A DNA stretch of 64,000 nt from Flavobacterium ovatum (GCF_040703125.1 NZ_CP160035.1:3272001-3336000); one strand, 5' to 3'; shown: positions 1 through 10,179, counted from the first letter of the stretch. Program-made: numbers and translations. Notes: generated by a model not told the origin, from the letters alone.

Positions 1-1
1 T

Positions 2-637
2 GGAATTGTTGCCAATCAACGCAAAGTAGTAAAAACCCAAAAAGGCGAAATGCAATTTGGAGGAGTTATCTATTCGGATAGTGCTGATAAAGCTACTCGA
101 TTTATTGCCAATTGCAACCAAAAGAAAATACCATTAGTTTTTTTACAAGACGTTACTGGTTTTATGGTAGGTTCTAAGTCTGAACAGGGCGGAATTATTA
201 AGGACGGTGCTAAAATGGTGAATGCTGTAAGCAATTCTGTAGTGCCTAAATTCACTGTGGTAATAGGGAATTCCTACGGTGCTGGAAATTATGCCATGTG
301 CGGAAAAGCATTTGATCCTAGATTAATTTTTGCATGGCCAAGTGCTGAGTTGGCGGTAATGGGAGGCACTCAGGCAGCCAAAGTATTGGCACAAATTGAA
401 GCTTCGTCTTTAAAATCCAAAGGAGAAACTATTGATGAAGCGAAAGAAAATGAATTGTTTACAAAAATCAAAGCAAGATATGACGAACAGGTTTCTCCTT
501 ACTACGCTGCGGCACGCTTGTGGACTGATGCTATTATTGATCCTTTAGATACTAGAACATGGATTTCAATGGGTATTGAGGCTGCTAACCACGCTCCTAT
601 TGAAAAGAAATTTAATTTAGGTGTGATTCAGGTTTAG
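2..637 (+). CDS. Acyl-CoA carboxylase carboxyltransferase (beta) subunit, 3' part
   Basis: The frame is open from base 2 and continues beyond the left edge, so only the last 211 residues are visible. This is the C-terminal carboxyltransferase half of a biotin-dependent acyl-CoA carboxylase beta subunit, which moves the carboxyl group from carboxybiotin to an acyl-CoA. The stretches QDVTGFMVGSKSEQGGIIKDG and NSYGAGNYAMCGKAFDPR carry the glycine-rich oxyanion-hole signatures of this family. They look closest to methylcrotonyl-CoA carboxylase MccB, with propionyl-CoA carboxylase as the alternative. The in-frame ATG at 50 is internal and not the start. The biotin-carrying alpha subunit is not in the window. 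Confidence 0.9.
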   Translation, partial: GIVANQRKVVKTQKGEMQFGGVIYSDSADKATRFIANCNQKKIPLVFLQDVTGFMVGSKSEQGGIIKDGAKMVNAVSNSVVPKFTVVIGNSYGAGNYAMCGKAFDPRLIFAWPSAELAVMGGTQAAKVLAQIEASSLKSKGETIDEAKENELFTKIKARYDEQVSPYYAAARLWTDAIIDPLDTRTWISMGIEAANHAPIEKKFNLGVIQV

Positions 638-750
638 GCTGTAAGACAAGTCCAAATCACAGCTTATTGAAGGAAATTTTTCGACACTACTATCACCTAT
701 TATCTTAAAAATCACTACCTTAGTGTATTAATTTAAAAAACTATAGTATT

Positions 751-1173
751 ATGAACAACGTAAAAACCTTAAATAAATGGGCGAATGCGCACACTTATTT
801 ATCTATAGATTTAATCCGAATTGCACTGGGGATTTTTTTATTCATGAAAGGTGTTGAATTCATTACAAATATTCAATATCTAGTAGATTTGATTTCTCCC
901 ATCGATAGAATTGGAGGAGGAATGTTTCTTATACATTATATTGCTCCTGCCCATATGATTGGTGGTATTATGATTGTTTTTGGACTCTTGACTAGATGGG
1001 CAATAATAGCACAACTACCAATCCTTTTGGGAGCTGTTGTTGTAAACTTCATGGGAGAAATGCAATCACAAAACCTTATCTTAGCAATAGCAACTTTAGC
1101 TGTATGTATCTTCTTTATGTTTTATGGAAGCGGAAAAAATTCAGCAGATTACTATTTTAAGATGGAACAGTAG
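751..1173 (+). CDS. DoxX-like small integral membrane protein
   Basis: A 140-residue protein with about four hydrophobic segments (roughly residues 18-45, 68-88, 90-108 and 112-131). The spacing and small glycine-rich loops (RIGGGMFL, AHMIGGIMIVFGLLTR) fit the DoxX/DoxD-like superfamily of inner-membrane proteins. The molecular function of most members is unknown; some take part in thiosulfate oxidation or redox-related complexes. It is a lone gene 113 bases after the carboxylase and is followed by a strong terminator shared with the convergent menE. I see no residues that fix a more specific role. Confidence 0.65.
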   Translation: MNNVKTLNKWANAHTYLSIDLIRIALGIFLFMKGVEFITNIQYLVDLISPIDRIGGGMFLIHYIAPAHMIGGIMIVFGLLTRWAIIAQLPILLGAVVVNFMGEMQSQNLILAIATLAVCIFFMFYGSGKNSADYYFKMEQ

Positions 1174-1217
1174 CGAAAGACAATTGCAAATATCAATGTT
1201 TATGTTCAATAGAACAT

Positions 1218-1261
1218 AAAAAAAGGAAGCATTTTGAAAAATCAATTTGCTTCCTTTTTTT
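1218..1261. terminator. Bidirectional rho-independent terminator
   Basis: A perfect 14-base stem (1218-1231 pairing with 1248-1261) with a 16-base loop. The GGAAGCA core is flanked by an A-run on the left and a T-run on the right, so it can end transcription in both directions. It lies between the convergent DoxX-like gene and menE. Confidence 0.9.
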
Positions 1262-1275
1262 AAAATATATAGTGA

Positions 1276-2325
1276 CTATTTTAATTTAGACAATATTTCT
1301 TTACGCTTACATTTTCCTGTTTCTGTTTCATCAAATTTAGAAACAAATAGAATTTCTTTTGGCTTTTCATATTTGTCAAGAGCATCAAAGATAGAAGTAT
1401 CAAACTCTTTATTTTCGCCTTCTATTACAAGTACCAATTTTTCACCAAGTACTTCATCTGGTAGTCCGCCAATAAAAAATCTGTTAGAAATAGCGTTTGA
1501 TAACTTTTCTTCAATTACCTCAGGAAGCATCTTGATTCCCCCACTATTAACAACATTATCAATTCTACCTAAGAAAACAAATTGTTTATCGTTAAGGATT
1601 TCTACAATATCATTAGTAACAATCTGTTCTTTAGCAACCCTTGGCGCATCAATCACCAAACATTTTTGATCGTTTTGAGAAACTTTAACCCTTGGCAAAA
1701 CAGTAAATGCTTTTTCTCCAATTTTTTTAGCAGCAATATGAGTCATTGTTTCCGTCATACCATATGTTTCATACACTTTGGTATTTATCATTAGTAAACT
1801 TTTTTCCAATTCCTTACTCATTTGTGCTCCACCTACTATTAACTTTTTAACATTCCTTAAAGCTGCAATAGAATTTTTAGCTTGCAAAGGAACCATTGCT
1901 GCAAAATCATACATAGTTTCATTTCGTTCCAAAGGAGTCGAACTAGGCGCTACAAAATCAATATCTAATCCTAAGATAAAACTTCTAACCAGCATCATTT
2001 TTCCTGCAATGAATCTAGTTGGCAAGCAATACAATGCTTTATCTCCTGGAGATAACTCAAAAAAATCTCCCGTAGCTAAAGCAGAATTCACCATAATCTG
2101 CTTGTCAGTTCTCAAAATTTTTGGAACTCCTGTTGTGCCTGAAGTCTGTAAATCAATATATGACTTATCATCAAACCAATCTAGTAAAAAATCCCCAATA
2201 GATTTTTCAAACTCATCACCCTCTTTTACTAATGAATAGGAAACATGAATCAATTCTTGTTTGTTTAAGTAAACTCCGTTTAATCTAAAACGATTATGAA
2301 CGTTTTTATAAGTAACATTTCTCAT
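1276..2325 (-). CDS. menE: o-Succinylbenzoate-CoA ligase-like AMP-binding enzyme
   Basis: A 349-residue member of the adenylate-forming superfamily. The ATP-binding P-loop TSGTTGVPK is at about residues 61-69, the YETYGMTET motif at about 183-191, and the C-terminal hinge GRIDNVVNSGGIK at about 253-265. The short length, lacking most of the usual 500-residue N-domain, is typical of Bacteroidota MenE, which activates o-succinylbenzoate with CoA in menaquinone synthesis. It is the second gene after the CPBP protease (29-base gap, same strand), a neighbourhood I know from flavobacteria. No other men gene is in the window, so the substrate is inferred from family and context. Confidence 0.8.
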   Translation of the reverse strand: MRNVTYKNVHNRFRLNGVYLNKQELIHVSYSLVKEGDEFEKSIGDFLLDWFDDKSYIDLQTSGTTGVPKILRTDKQIMVNSALATGDFFELSPGDKALYCLPTRFIAGKMMLVRSFILGLDIDFVAPSSTPLERNETMYDFAAMVPLQAKNSIAALRNVKKLIVGGAQMSKELEKSLLMINTKVYETYGMTETMTHIAAKKIGEKAFTVLPRVKVSQNDQKCLVIDAPRVAKEQIVTNDIVEILNDKQFVFLGRIDNVVNSGGIKMLPEVIEEKLSNAISNRFFIGGLPDEVLGEKLVLVIEGENKEFDTSIFDALDKYEKPKEILFVSKFDETETGKCKRKEILSKLK

Positions 2326-2354
2326 TGTTGTTAGTTGTGTATTATTATATGTAG

Positions 2355-3269
2355 TTAGTGTATTTTACCTGTTAGTTTCTCTTTCCAATCAACCCACTGG
2401 TATTTACGACTAAAGATAAATAAAAGCATTGGGTATATTACAAATATTGGGAAAATAATATCAAAACCTGCATCAGGAATTGAAATATCTTTAAAAATAG
2501 AATGAGTTTGAAAAGCAGACCAATCTGCCGTAATTAACAACGCACTTATCAAGTTATTAGCAGCATGAAATCCTAGCGCTAATTCCATTCCCTCATCCAT
2601 CAGCGTAAGAATTCCTAAAAACAATCCCGTTCCTATATAATAGACAAAAATAATATTCCCCAACTTAGAAACTTCTGGATTAAACACGTGCATCATCCCA
2701 AAAATAATGGAAGTCATCATTAATGGAAACCATTTATTTTTAGCCAAATTAGCAAAGCCTTGCATCAAATATCCTCTAAAAACATATTCTTCAACACTGG
2801 TTTGAAAAGGAATTAAAAGTGTTCCAATCACTATTAATAGTATAAAAGGAATAGGTTTAAAATTAAAAACATAATCAGAAGGATTAAGATAATAATCACT
2901 CAATGTAGTGAGGACAATAAAAAAAGACCAAATAGAGAAAGAGAAAAATATCCTTTTCCAATCCATTTTCAATCTAGAAGTAGTAACTGAAAGTAACGTT
3001 TGCTGATGCAAATGACGTACAACATAAAAAATTCCAAATAGCGTTAAAACAGAAGGGATTAAAATTAAAACTAATGTTACATTAGAATCAAAAAAATGCA
3101 TTAACTCTTCATTTCCTGAAGGGTATTTTACTTTATTAAAAAACACTTGATAAAAAACCCCTAGTAATAAAGGAATTTGACCTATAAATGAAACTGTAAT
3201 TATCAAAAAAGAACCTATAATATATTTCCAAAATTTATTCTCTGAAGTTACTCCTTGTTCAACAAACAT
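2355..3269 (-). CDS. CPBP-family intramembrane metalloprotease
   Basis: A 304-residue multi-pass membrane protein of the CPBP (CAAX protease and bacteriocin-processing, ABI/Rce1-like) family. The diagnostic EExxxR motif is at about residues 160-165 (EEYVFR). It is followed by FGMMH (His about 194) and GFHAANN (His about 235), the other predicted active-site residues. The substrate is unknown; members cleave prenylated or hydrophobic peptides in the membrane. It is transcribed ahead of menE with a 29-base gap, so the two probably share a transcript. Confidence 0.85.
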   Translation of the reverse strand: MFVEQGVTSENKFWKYIIGSFLIITVSFIGQIPLLLGVFYQVFFNKVKYPSGNEELMHFFDSNVTLVLILIPSVLTLFGIFYVVRHLHQQTLLSVTTSRLKMDWKRIFFSFSIWSFFIVLTTLSDYYLNPSDYVFNFKPIPFILLIVIGTLLIPFQTSVEEYVFRGYLMQGFANLAKNKWFPLMMTSIIFGMMHVFNPEVSKLGNIIFVYYIGTGLFLGILTLMDEGMELALGFHAANNLISALLITADWSAFQTHSIFKDISIPDAGFDIIFPIFVIYPMLLFIFSRKYQWVDWKEKLTGKIH

Positions 3270-3397
3270 TAATTTACAATTTATTTAGGACTAAGATAGG
3301 ATTCGAAATAGTATTTTAGCGAAATATTTCATCTTTTTTAACATAAAATCAACCTTAAGGATAGCAAGCTATTTTAAATAAACATTAAATTATACTT

Positions 3398-3745
3398 ATG
3401 ATGCAAATTTATCACAATCCAAGATGTGGGAAATCAAGAAATTGTTTAGCTTTCATGGAAGATAAAAATATGGATTTTGAAATCATCAAATATCTTGAAA
3501 CTCCTCCTACTATAGAAGAATTAAGATTGCTTTTAAAAAAACTAAATCTTGAGCCAATTGAATTAGTAAGACAAAAAGAAAAAATTTGGATCGAAAACTA
3601 TAAAAACAAAACACTTAGCAATGAAGACATTATAAAAACACTAGTTTCAAATCCAATTTTAATTGAAAGACCTATCGTAATTTACAACGATCAAGCCATA
3701 ATTGGCCAGGAATTTGACAAATTAGAAACTTTTATCAAACAATAG
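3398..3745 (+). CDS. arsC: ArsC-family arsenate reductase
   Basis: A 115-residue thioredoxin-fold protein matching the glutaredoxin-dependent ArsC/Spx family in length and motifs. HNPRCGKSRN places the catalytic cysteine at residue 10, and IERPIV near residue 90 is the conserved ERP segment. In this family the cysteine attacks arsenate, which is then released as arsenite. There are no ars operon genes around it, so a housekeeping thiol role is possible. The start has two adjacent ATGs (3398 and 3401); either may be used. Confidence 0.85.
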   Translation: MMQIYHNPRCGKSRNCLAFMEDKNMDFEIIKYLETPPTIEELRLLLKKLNLEPIELVRQKEKIWIENYKNKTLSNEDIIKTLVSNPILIERPIVIYNDQAIIGQEFDKLETFIKQ

Positions 3746-3833
3746 TTTAATTTTAACAACACTTAATCATTTTGAATATTTTAAACCTTATGACAGTTTA
3801 GTATTCTAATAATAAATTAATAACAAGGTATCA

Positions 3834-6335
3834 ATGCGACATTTTCTCAAGCATCTCTTAGCTCTCAGTATTATTTTTAGCTTTTTAAATACTACTGCAC
3901 AACAAAAACCCGTTTTAAAAGAAAAAATTAAAATCTCGGGAACAATTATTGAAAAAACGACTAAGCAACCTCTAGAGTATGCAACGGTAACTTTCATTAA
4001 TCCTAAAAACCCAAAAGCGCTTTCTGGTGGAATTACTGATTCAAAAGGTACTTTTGACATTGAAATTTATCCTGGAATGTACACTATTAAAATTGAATAC
4101 ATTTCTTTCAAACCTATCGAAATTAATCAACGATTATTGCAAAAAAGCACTTCTTTGGGTACTTTTTCTCTAGAAGAAGATGCCGCACAATTAAAAGAAG
4201 TCGTGATTACAACTGAAAGACCAGCGGTTGAAATAAAATTAGATAAAAAAATATATAATGTCGGCCAAGACATGTCCGTAAGAGGTGGAACTGCTAGTGA
4301 TGTTCTTAATAACGTCCCCTCAATAGCAGTTGACACTGATGGAACCGTAAGTCTTCGTGGAAACGATAATGTCCGTATCTTAATTGACGGAAGACCTGCT
4401 AATGTTACCAATATTAGTGATGCTTTAAAAAGTATTTCATCCGATGCTCTAGATAAAGTTGAAGTCATCACCAATCCATCTGCCCGCTATGACGCAGAAG
4501 GTGGAGCTGGAATTATTAATATTGTACTTAAAAAAGGAAAAAATAATGGATTAAATGGTACTGTAGTAGCTACAGTGGGAGACCCAAAAAATCTTGATTT
4601 AAATTCTAACATCAATTATAAAACAAATCATTATAATTTATTTACCTCAATTGGTTACAATGACAGTAGCTCTCCTGGAAATACTAAAACCAACACCAAT
4701 TATTTGAATGAAGATGGTTCTATAGAAAAAACAATCAATGAAGTAAACAAACGAGTTCGTGAAAGAGATGGATTCAATACTGTATTTGGAGCAGATTGGT
4801 TCATAACCCCATCCATAACATGGACCAATTCTATTAAATACAGAAATCAGGATGGACATAATCCTGAAGATGTCAACTTTGACAATTATGTGGGTAGTGA
4901 CTTTTATGTGAGGAATCGTTATAATGACGAACTATCTAATGATGAAGATTTTCAATACAATACTAATTTTACCAAAAAATTTAAAAAAGACGGTCACAAA
5001 TTGACATTTGATTTTTCAACTTCAAATAACAAAGACATTGACGATTCAGTTATTACGGATCAAATCATTGGTAGCCCTAACAGTAAATTTGAACAATTTA
5101 CAACTAGTTTTAGAAGAGATGTTAGCCAATTAGTACAAACAGATTACGTACTTCCTATTGGTGAAAATACGCAATTTGAAATGGGGTATAAAGGGCAATT
5201 TAAAGTCCTAACTACTGATTTTAAAATAGGTGATATTGAAACAAATGGGGATTATACCGCAGACCCAAACTACAGTAATATATTAGAATATAAAGAAAAA
5301 ATTAATGCTATTTACACGCAATTTGGTTCGAAAATAAATAAATTCTCTTACCTGTTAGGAGTTCGTTACGAAGATTCAAATATTGACATCAATTTGCTTA
5401 GTTCTAACAACTTCAATACTAAAAAGTATAATAATTTTTTCCCAAGTGCATTTTTAACCTATGAGTTAACTGATGAAACTAGTTTATCTGTTAATTACAG
5501 TAAAAGAATATCACGTCCAAGCTCTCGATACATTAACCCTTCATCAAACTATTCTAGTAATGTAAATATTTTTCAAGGAAATCCTGATTTAAATCCATCT
5601 TTTACAGATGTTTATGAATTAGCATCTATGACAAAAATTGGAAAAGCAACACTAACCTCTTCTATTTATTACAACTATAGCACTTCTGTTTTTCAATTCA
5701 TCAGAAGACCAAACGGAGATGTCGTTGAAACTGAGGTGGACGGACAAATTACAGAAACACCTGTAATATTAACAACTCCAATCAACTTAGCAAAGGAAAG
5801 CCGTTATGGTTTTGAACTTAATATAAACTATTCTCCATTCAAATGGTGGAGGCTAAACAACAGCTTTAATGTTTATAAAAGCATTACAACAGGTAACTAC
5901 ACCTATACTGATATTAATGACGTAGAAGTAACACAGAATTTTGACCGTACTGCTACGAGTTGGTTCACAAGACTTTCTTCAAAAGTAACATTACCAAGCA
6001 AAATCGACTGGCAAACTAATCTTATGTACTTTGGTCCTAAAAATAGCGCACAAGGAAAATACCTAGGAATGTTTATTGCAACTGTTGCACTTAGTAAAGA
6101 CATACTAAAAGACAAGGCTACCATTTCCTTAAATGCTAATGATATTTTTAATTCAGGTAAAAGAAGGTTCAAAACCTTCATTCCGGGTGTAATTGATTCT
6201 TATACTGAACTACAATTTAGACAAAGACAAATTAACCTTTCCTTTACTTATCGTTTCAACAAGAAAAAAGGGGAAACAGAAAAAGGAGGAAGACAACAAA
6301 ACAATGAAAATGGTGATGGAGATTTCCCAGGTTAA
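3834..6335 (+). CDS. TonB-dependent receptor, outer-membrane beta-barrel protein
   Basis: An 833-residue outer-membrane receptor. An N-terminal Sec signal (about residues 1-22, ending TTAQQ) precedes a carboxypeptidase-regulatory-like domain (about 32-110, with EYATVTFINP and GGITDSKGTFDIEIYPG). A plug domain follows at about 125-235 (SVRGGTASDVLNNVPSIAVD, GIINIVLKKG), then a long barrel ending in alternating aromatic strands. This architecture imports large or scarce nutrients with TonB energy, but the ligand cannot be read from sequence. No SusD partner is adjacent, so it is not a standard SusCD pair. The tail after the last strand is hydrophilic and glutamate/asparagine-rich. Confidence 0.9.
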   Translation: MRHFLKHLLALSIIFSFLNTTAQQKPVLKEKIKISGTIIEKTTKQPLEYATVTFINPKNPKALSGGITDSKGTFDIEIYPGMYTIKIEYISFKPIEINQRLLQKSTSLGTFSLEEDAAQLKEVVITTERPAVEIKLDKKIYNVGQDMSVRGGTASDVLNNVPSIAVDTDGTVSLRGNDNVRILIDGRPANVTNISDALKSISSDALDKVEVITNPSARYDAEGGAGIINIVLKKGKNNGLNGTVVATVGDPKNLDLNSNINYKTNHYNLFTSIGYNDSSSPGNTKTNTNYLNEDGSIEKTINEVNKRVRERDGFNTVFGADWFITPSITWTNSIKYRNQDGHNPEDVNFDNYVGSDFYVRNRYNDELSNDEDFQYNTNFTKKFKKDGHKLTFDFSTSNNKDIDDSVITDQIIGSPNSKFEQFTTSFRRDVSQLVQTDYVLPIGENTQFEMGYKGQFKVLTTDFKIGDIETNGDYTADPNYSNILEYKEKINAIYTQFGSKINKFSYLLGVRYEDSNIDINLLSSNNFNTKKYNNFFPSAFLTYELTDETSLSVNYSKRISRPSSRYINPSSNYSSNVNIFQGNPDLNPSFTDVYELASMTKIGKATLTSSIYYNYSTSVFQFIRRPNGDVVETEVDGQITETPVILTTPINLAKESRYGFELNINYSPFKWWRLNNSFNVYKSITTGNYTYTDINDVEVTQNFDRTATSWFTRLSSKVTLPSKIDWQTNLMYFGPKNSAQGKYLGMFIATVALSKDILKDKATISLNANDIFNSGKRRFKTFIPGVIDSYTELQFRQRQINLSFTYRFNKKKGETEKGGRQQNNENGDGDFPG

Positions 6336-6361
6336 AACTATTCCAGACACATTATACCATA

Positions 6362-6392
6362 AAAAAAGGACTCGAATATCGAGTCCTTTTTT
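6362..6392. terminator. Bidirectional terminator hairpin
   Basis: A perfect 14-base stem (6362-6375 with 6379-6392) around a 3-base loop, core GGACTCGA, with A-tract and T-tract flanks. It ends the TonB-dependent receptor gene and can serve the convergent small membrane protein gene. Confidence 0.92.
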
Positions 6393-6411
6393 ATTTCAAA
6401 TCAAATTAATA

Positions 6412-6576
6412 CTAAAGTGATTCTTGTTTCTTTGCTTTCTTTGCTTTGTATCTTTCCCATAAAGCGCCTCCGATCCAATACTGAACGAAACCTACTAGAA
6501 AAAACATTAACCAAAAACCTATAGTTAATACGGTTAAAAAAAGTAAAAAGCCTAAATACTGTGAAAATTCAAACAT
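6412..6576 (-). CDS. Small hypothetical membrane protein
   Basis: A 54-residue protein with two hydrophobic stretches (about residues 6-30) and a very basic tail (ERYKAKKAKKQE). The family is not recognised. A longer in-frame reading could start at 6606, but a perfect Bacteroidota -7 box lies at 6604-6611 on the same strand and would sit on that codon. The ATG at 6576 is therefore the likely start, giving about a 20-base leader. The basic C-terminus probably stays in the cytoplasm. Confidence 0.6.
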   Translation of the reverse strand: MFEFSQYLGFLLFLTVLTIGFWLMFFLVGFVQYWIGGALWERYKAKKAKKQESL

Positions 6577-6603
6577 GTTTTCCGGAATTTTTGAATGTAG
6601 CCA

Positions 6604-6634
6604 CAAATATAGGTTTTAAATCATTTGCTAACAA
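6604..6634 (-). promoter_or_regulatory. Bacteroidota promoter for the small membrane protein
   Basis: On the minus strand the box TATATTTG (6604-6611) matches TAnnTTTG. A TTG at 6632-6634 lies 20 bases upstream, in the usual -33 position. This places transcription start downstream of the alternative start codon at 6606. Confidence 0.6.
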
Positions 6635-6722
6635 TAAAAACCAAATCAAATTACATAAAAAATAATAATGCGTACTTTTATAGAAGAAACAAAATTCTAC
6701 ATTTTTTTTAAATCATCACATT

Positions 6723-8108
6723 ATGAAATTTAGAATCGAAAAAGACACTCTTGGAGAAGTATCTGTCCCTAGTGACAAATATTGGGGAGCACAAACGGAA
6801 CGATCTCGGTCCAATTTTAAAATTGGTAGTCCAGCATCTATGCCTAAAGAAATTATTATGGGTTTTGCTTATTTAAAAAAAGCTGCCGCTTATACCAATT
6901 GTGATTTAAATGTTTTATCAATTGAAAAAAGAGATACTATCGCAACCGTTTGTGATGAAATTTTAACGGGACAATTAAAAGAACATTTCCCTCTAGTAAT
7001 TTGGCAAACAGGCTCAGGAACACAAAGTAATATGAATGTAAACGAGGTAATTGCTAATCGTGCTCAGGTTTTAAATGGATTGCGAATTGGCGAAGACGAA
7101 CCACTTATCAAAGCTAATGACGATGTCAACAAATCACAATCCTCTAATGATACCTTCCCTACTGCTATGCATATTGCTAGTTATAAAATGCTTATTGAAG
7201 TTACAATCCCTGCCATTGAAAAACTTAGAGATACGCTACAAAATAAATCTACCCAATTCAAAGATGTTATAAAAATAGGACGTACACACCTTATGGATGC
7301 AACACCACTTACCTTAGGACAAGAAATTTCAGGTTATGTTTCACAACTCAATCATGGGCTAAAAGCTTTAAAAAACACTTTACCGCATTTATCTGAAATT
7401 GCATTGGGAGGAACTGCTGTAGGTACTGGTTTAAATACTCCTGAAGGCTACGACATTCTAGTAGCTAAATACATTTCTCAATTTACTGGTCTTTCCTTTA
7501 AAACAGCCGAAAATAAATTTGAAGCTTTGGCAGCGCATGATGCCATTGTAGAAAGTCACGGTGCCTTAAAACAATTAGCGGTTTCTTTAAATAAAATAGG
7601 GAATGACATACGAATGTTAGCCTCTGGACCTCGCTCTGGAATTGGCGAAATTTTAATTCCTGAAAACGAACCTGGTTCATCAATAATGCCTGGAAAAGTA
7701 AACCCTACACAATCTGAAGCTTTAACAATGGTTTGTGCCCAAATCATGGGAAATGATGTGGCTATTACCATTGGTGGTATGCAAGGGCATTATGAATTGA
7801 ATGTTTTCAAACCCATGATGGCTTTTAATTTTTTACAATCTGCTCAATTATTAGGAGATGCTTGCCACTCTTTTGACGAACATTGCGCCCAAGGGATAGA
7901 ACCCAATCACAAACGTATTGATGAATTAGTAAATAATTCCCTAATGTTGGTAACCGCCTTGAATACTAAAATTGGTTATTATAAAGCTGCAGAAATTGCT
8001 CAAACAGCTCACAAAAACGGAACAACTTTAAAAAAAGAAGCAATTCGGTTGGGATATGTTACCGCTGAAGAATTTGATGCTTGGGTAAAGCCTGAAGATA
8101 TGATTTAA
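6723..8108 (+). CDS. fumC: Class II fumarate hydratase
   Basis: A 461-residue fumarase of the aspartase/fumarase superfamily, interconverting fumarate and malate in the TCA cycle. It shows the substrate-binding [18 protein letters not shown] (about residues 97-114), [15 protein letters not shown] (about 134-148) and the superfamily signature [15 protein letters not shown] (about 316-330) with the catalytic serine loop. The length equals that of E. coli FumC. The gene is monocistronic, convergent with miaE. A degenerate -7-like TACTTTTA sits about 45 bases upstream of the ATG. Confidence 0.96.
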   Translation: MKFRIEKDTLGEVSVPSDKYWGAQTERSRSNFKIGSPASMPKEIIMGFAYLKKAAAYTNCDLNVLSIEKRDTIATVCDEILTGQLKEHFPLVIWQTGSGTQSNMNVNEVIANRAQVLNGLRIGEDEPLIKANDDVNKSQSSNDTFPTAMHIASYKMLIEVTIPAIEKLRDTLQNKSTQFKDVIKIGRTHLMDATPLTLGQEISGYVSQLNHGLKALKNTLPHLSEIALGGTAVGTGLNTPEGYDILVAKYISQFTGLSFKTAENKFEALAAHDAIVESHGALKQLAVSLNKIGNDIRMLASGPRSGIGEILIPENEPGSSIMPGKVNPTQSEALTMVCAQIMGNDVAITIGGMQGHYELNVFKPMMAFNFLQSAQLLGDACHSFDEHCAQGIEPNHKRIDELVNNSLMLVTALNTKIGYYKAAEIAQTAHKNGTTLKKEAIRLGYVTAEEFDAWVKPEDMI

Positions 8109-8131
8109 AAAACATCACGGATAATAGTATT

Positions 8132-8725
8132 TTACCCGTGAATAGTTTCTCCTTTTCCGTAATTAGCAATTACCGATTCTTCAAAGGCTAACCATTCTCT
8201 CCAACGTTTTTCTACATCAATTCCTTTTCCATATTTTCTAGCATAAGTAATGAATGTGGTATAATGCCCCGCTTCACTTTCCATCAAATCTCTATAAAAA
8301 ACAGATAATTCTTCGTCTTTAATATTTTCAGATAAAACCTTGAAACGCTCACAACTTCTGGCTTCAATCATAGCCGAGAACAATAATCTCTCGACCAAAC
8401 CAGAAACTCTACTTCCATCATTCGATTTTTTCATGTACAAGTACAACTCATTTACATAATCATCTTTTCGCTCACGACCCAACTTCAAACCACGTTTGAT
8501 TATGATATTATGAACCATTTCAAAATGCTCGATTTCCTCTTTAGCTAAAGCCAATAAATCTTGAACCAAATCTTGATGTTCCGAGTTATGGGTTATAATA
8601 GTAATCGCATTGGTAGCTGCTTTTTGTTCGCACCAAGCATGATCTGTCAAAATCTCCTCTATATTCTTTTCTACAATATTTACCCATCTTGGGTCTGTAG
8701 GTAATTGTAATCGTAATACGCCCAT
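8132..8725 (-). CDS. miaE: tRNA-(ms2io6A)-hydroxylase MiaE
   Basis: A 197-residue ferritin-like non-haem di-iron monooxygenase that hydroxylates 2-methylthio-N6-isopentenyladenosine at position 37 of tRNAs. Four-helix carboxylate-bridge ligands are visible: E33 in AWCEQKAAT, the EEIEHFEMVH segment at about 63-72, EARSCERF near 120 and ESEAGHY near 150. Length and motif order fit the family well. It is a single gene convergent with fumC; its upstream spacer carries a dispersed palindromic repeat. Confidence 0.88.
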   Translation of the reverse strand: MGVLRLQLPTDPRWVNIVEKNIEEILTDHAWCEQKAATNAITIITHNSEHQDLVQDLLALAKEEIEHFEMVHNIIIKRGLKLGRERKDDYVNELYLYMKKSNDGSRVSGLVERLLFSAMIEARSCERFKVLSENIKDEELSVFYRDLMESEAGHYTTFITYARKYGKGIDVEKRWREWLAFEESVIANYGKGETIHG

Positions 8726-8739
8726 ACTTATTTTGTTTC

Positions 8740-8850
8740 AGGTTATAGGTTCGAAGTTTCAGGTTATTGTAAAGCTAAAAAAAGTTTAAAGTTTCGGGTT
8801 GTTATTGACAACCGCGAAACTTTAAACTTTAAACCTGAAACTTTAAACAA
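8740..8850. repeat. Intergenic palindromic repeat cluster
   Basis: The miaE-glyA spacer is built from short variants of a GTTTCAGGTT / AACTTTAAAC motif. Its centre is a hairpin in which 8784-8802 pairs with 8808-8827 with a single one-base bulge. Similar blocks flank it on both sides. It looks like a flavobacterial dispersed repeat rather than a plain terminator. Confidence 0.7.
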
Positions 8851-8861
8851 AAAGTTTTTAT

Positions 8862-10136
8862 TTAGAAAACGAAAATAGCTCTTTCGCTCATCATTTCATT
8901 TACTTCGTCAGCAACTGCTTCAATAACATCTTCGTCAGTATGATTTGTCAATACTCTGTCAATCAAAGCAACAATAGTTTCCATATCTGCTTCCACCAAA
9001 CCACGAGTGGTAATAGCTGCTGTTCCTACACGGATACCAGAAGTAACAAATGGTGATTTATCATCAAATGGAACCATATTTTTATTTACTGTGATTTCAG
9101 CTTTTACCAAAGCATTTTCAGCCTCTTTACCAGAAATCCCTTTGTTTCTTAAATCAATCAACATCATATGGTTGTCTGTACCACCTGAAATGATATTGTA
9201 TCCTCTTTTCACAAAAGCATCAGCCATTGCATTCGCATTTTTTTGCAATTGTCTAGCATAAGTAAAAAACTCATCTTGAAGAGCTTCACCAAAAGCAATT
9301 GCTTTTGCTGCTATAATATGCATTAATGGTCCACCTTGATTTCCAGGGAAAACCGCTAAATCTAATAATGAAGACATCATTCTAATATCACCTTTTGGAG
9401 TTTTCAATCCCCATGGGTTTTCAAAATCTTTCCCCATCAAGATTAAACCACCTCTAGGTCCACGTAATGTTTTATGGGTAGTTGTAGTAACAACATGACA
9501 GTGAGGAATTGGATCATTCATTAAACCTTTAGCAATCAATCCAGCAGGATGAGAGATATCAGCCATTAAAATAGCACCAACGCTGTCAGCAATTTCTCTA
9601 AAACGAACAAAATCCATATCACGAGAATAAGCCGAAGCACCTGCAATAATTAATTTTGGTTGCTCTCTAGTAGCAATTTCTTGAATTTTATCGTAGTTCA
9701 AACGACCTGTTTCTTTTTCAACACCATAAAAAACGGGGTTGTAAACACGTCCTGAAAAGTTGACTGGAGAACCATGAGTTAAGTGACCACCGTGAGATAA
9801 GTCAAATCCTAAAATTTTATCACCTGGTTGTAAACAAGCATGAAATACAGAAGCATTTGCTTGTGAACCTGAGTGAGGTTGTACATTTGCATAAACAGCA
9901 CCAAACAATTCTTTAGCTCTATCTATAGCAATTTGCTCAACAACATCAACTACTTCACAACCTCCATAATATCTTTTTCCTGGATACCCCTCGGCATATT
10001 TATTAGTCAAAACTGAACCTGCAGCTTCGATTACTTCGTCACTAACAAAGTTTTCAGAGGCAATAAGTTCTAATCCGTGTATTTGTCTATCTTGTTCTTC
10101 AAGAATAAGGTCAAAAATTTGTTTGTCGCGTTGCAT
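8862..10136 (-). CDS. glyA: Serine hydroxymethyltransferase
   Basis: A 424-residue PLP enzyme converting serine and tetrahydrofolate to glycine and methylene-tetrahydrofolate. The PLP lysine lies in [15 protein letters not shown] (about residue 228). The N-terminal [10 protein letters not shown] and [15 protein letters not shown] motifs are intact, and the length matches bacterial GlyA. A longer in-frame reading would start at 10172, but a -7 box at 10162-10169 lies just downstream of that codon. The start is therefore the ATG at 10136 ([11 protein letters not shown]). It is divergent from fahA. Confidence 0.96.
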   Translation of the reverse strand: MQRDKQIFDLILEEQDRQIHGLELIASENFVSDEVIEAAGSVLTNKYAEGYPGKRYYGGCEVVDVVEQIAIDRAKELFGAVYANVQPHSGSQANASVFHACLQPGDKILGFDLSHGGHLTHGSPVNFSGRVYNPVFYGVEKETGRLNYDKIQEIATREQPKLIIAGASAYSRDMDFVRFREIADSVGAILMADISHPAGLIAKGLMNDPIPHCHVVTTTTHKTLRGPRGGLILMGKDFENPWGLKTPKGDIRMMSSLLDLAVFPGNQGGPLMHIIAAKAIAFGEALQDEFFTYARQLQKNANAMADAFVKRGYNIISGGTDNHMMLIDLRNKGISGKEAENALVKAEITVNKNMVPFDDKSPFVTSGIRVGTAAITTRGLVEADMETIVALIDRVLTNHTDEDVIEAVADEVNEMMSERAIFVF

Positions 10137-10161
10137 TTCTATCAATTTAGTTAATTTGAGG

Positions 10162-10169
10162 CAAAAATA
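10162..10169 (-). promoter_or_regulatory. -7 box of glyA
   Basis: TATTTTTG on the minus strand matches TAnnTTTG and lies 26 bases upstream of the glyA ATG. A TTG about 16 bases further upstream (10186-10188) could serve as -33, although the spacing is short. Confidence 0.55.
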
Positions 10170-10179
10170 CAAAAAAACG

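Noticed and set aside
3398..3745. arsC-like gene as evidence of an arsenic-resistance operon
   Set aside because: No arsR, arsB or acr3 gene is nearby; it stands alone and may have a general thiol role.
8111..8141. TCACGG...CCGTGA stem between fumC and miaE as a terminator
   Set aside because: Only 6 bp with a loop of about 15 bases and no T-run; the miaE stop lies inside it.
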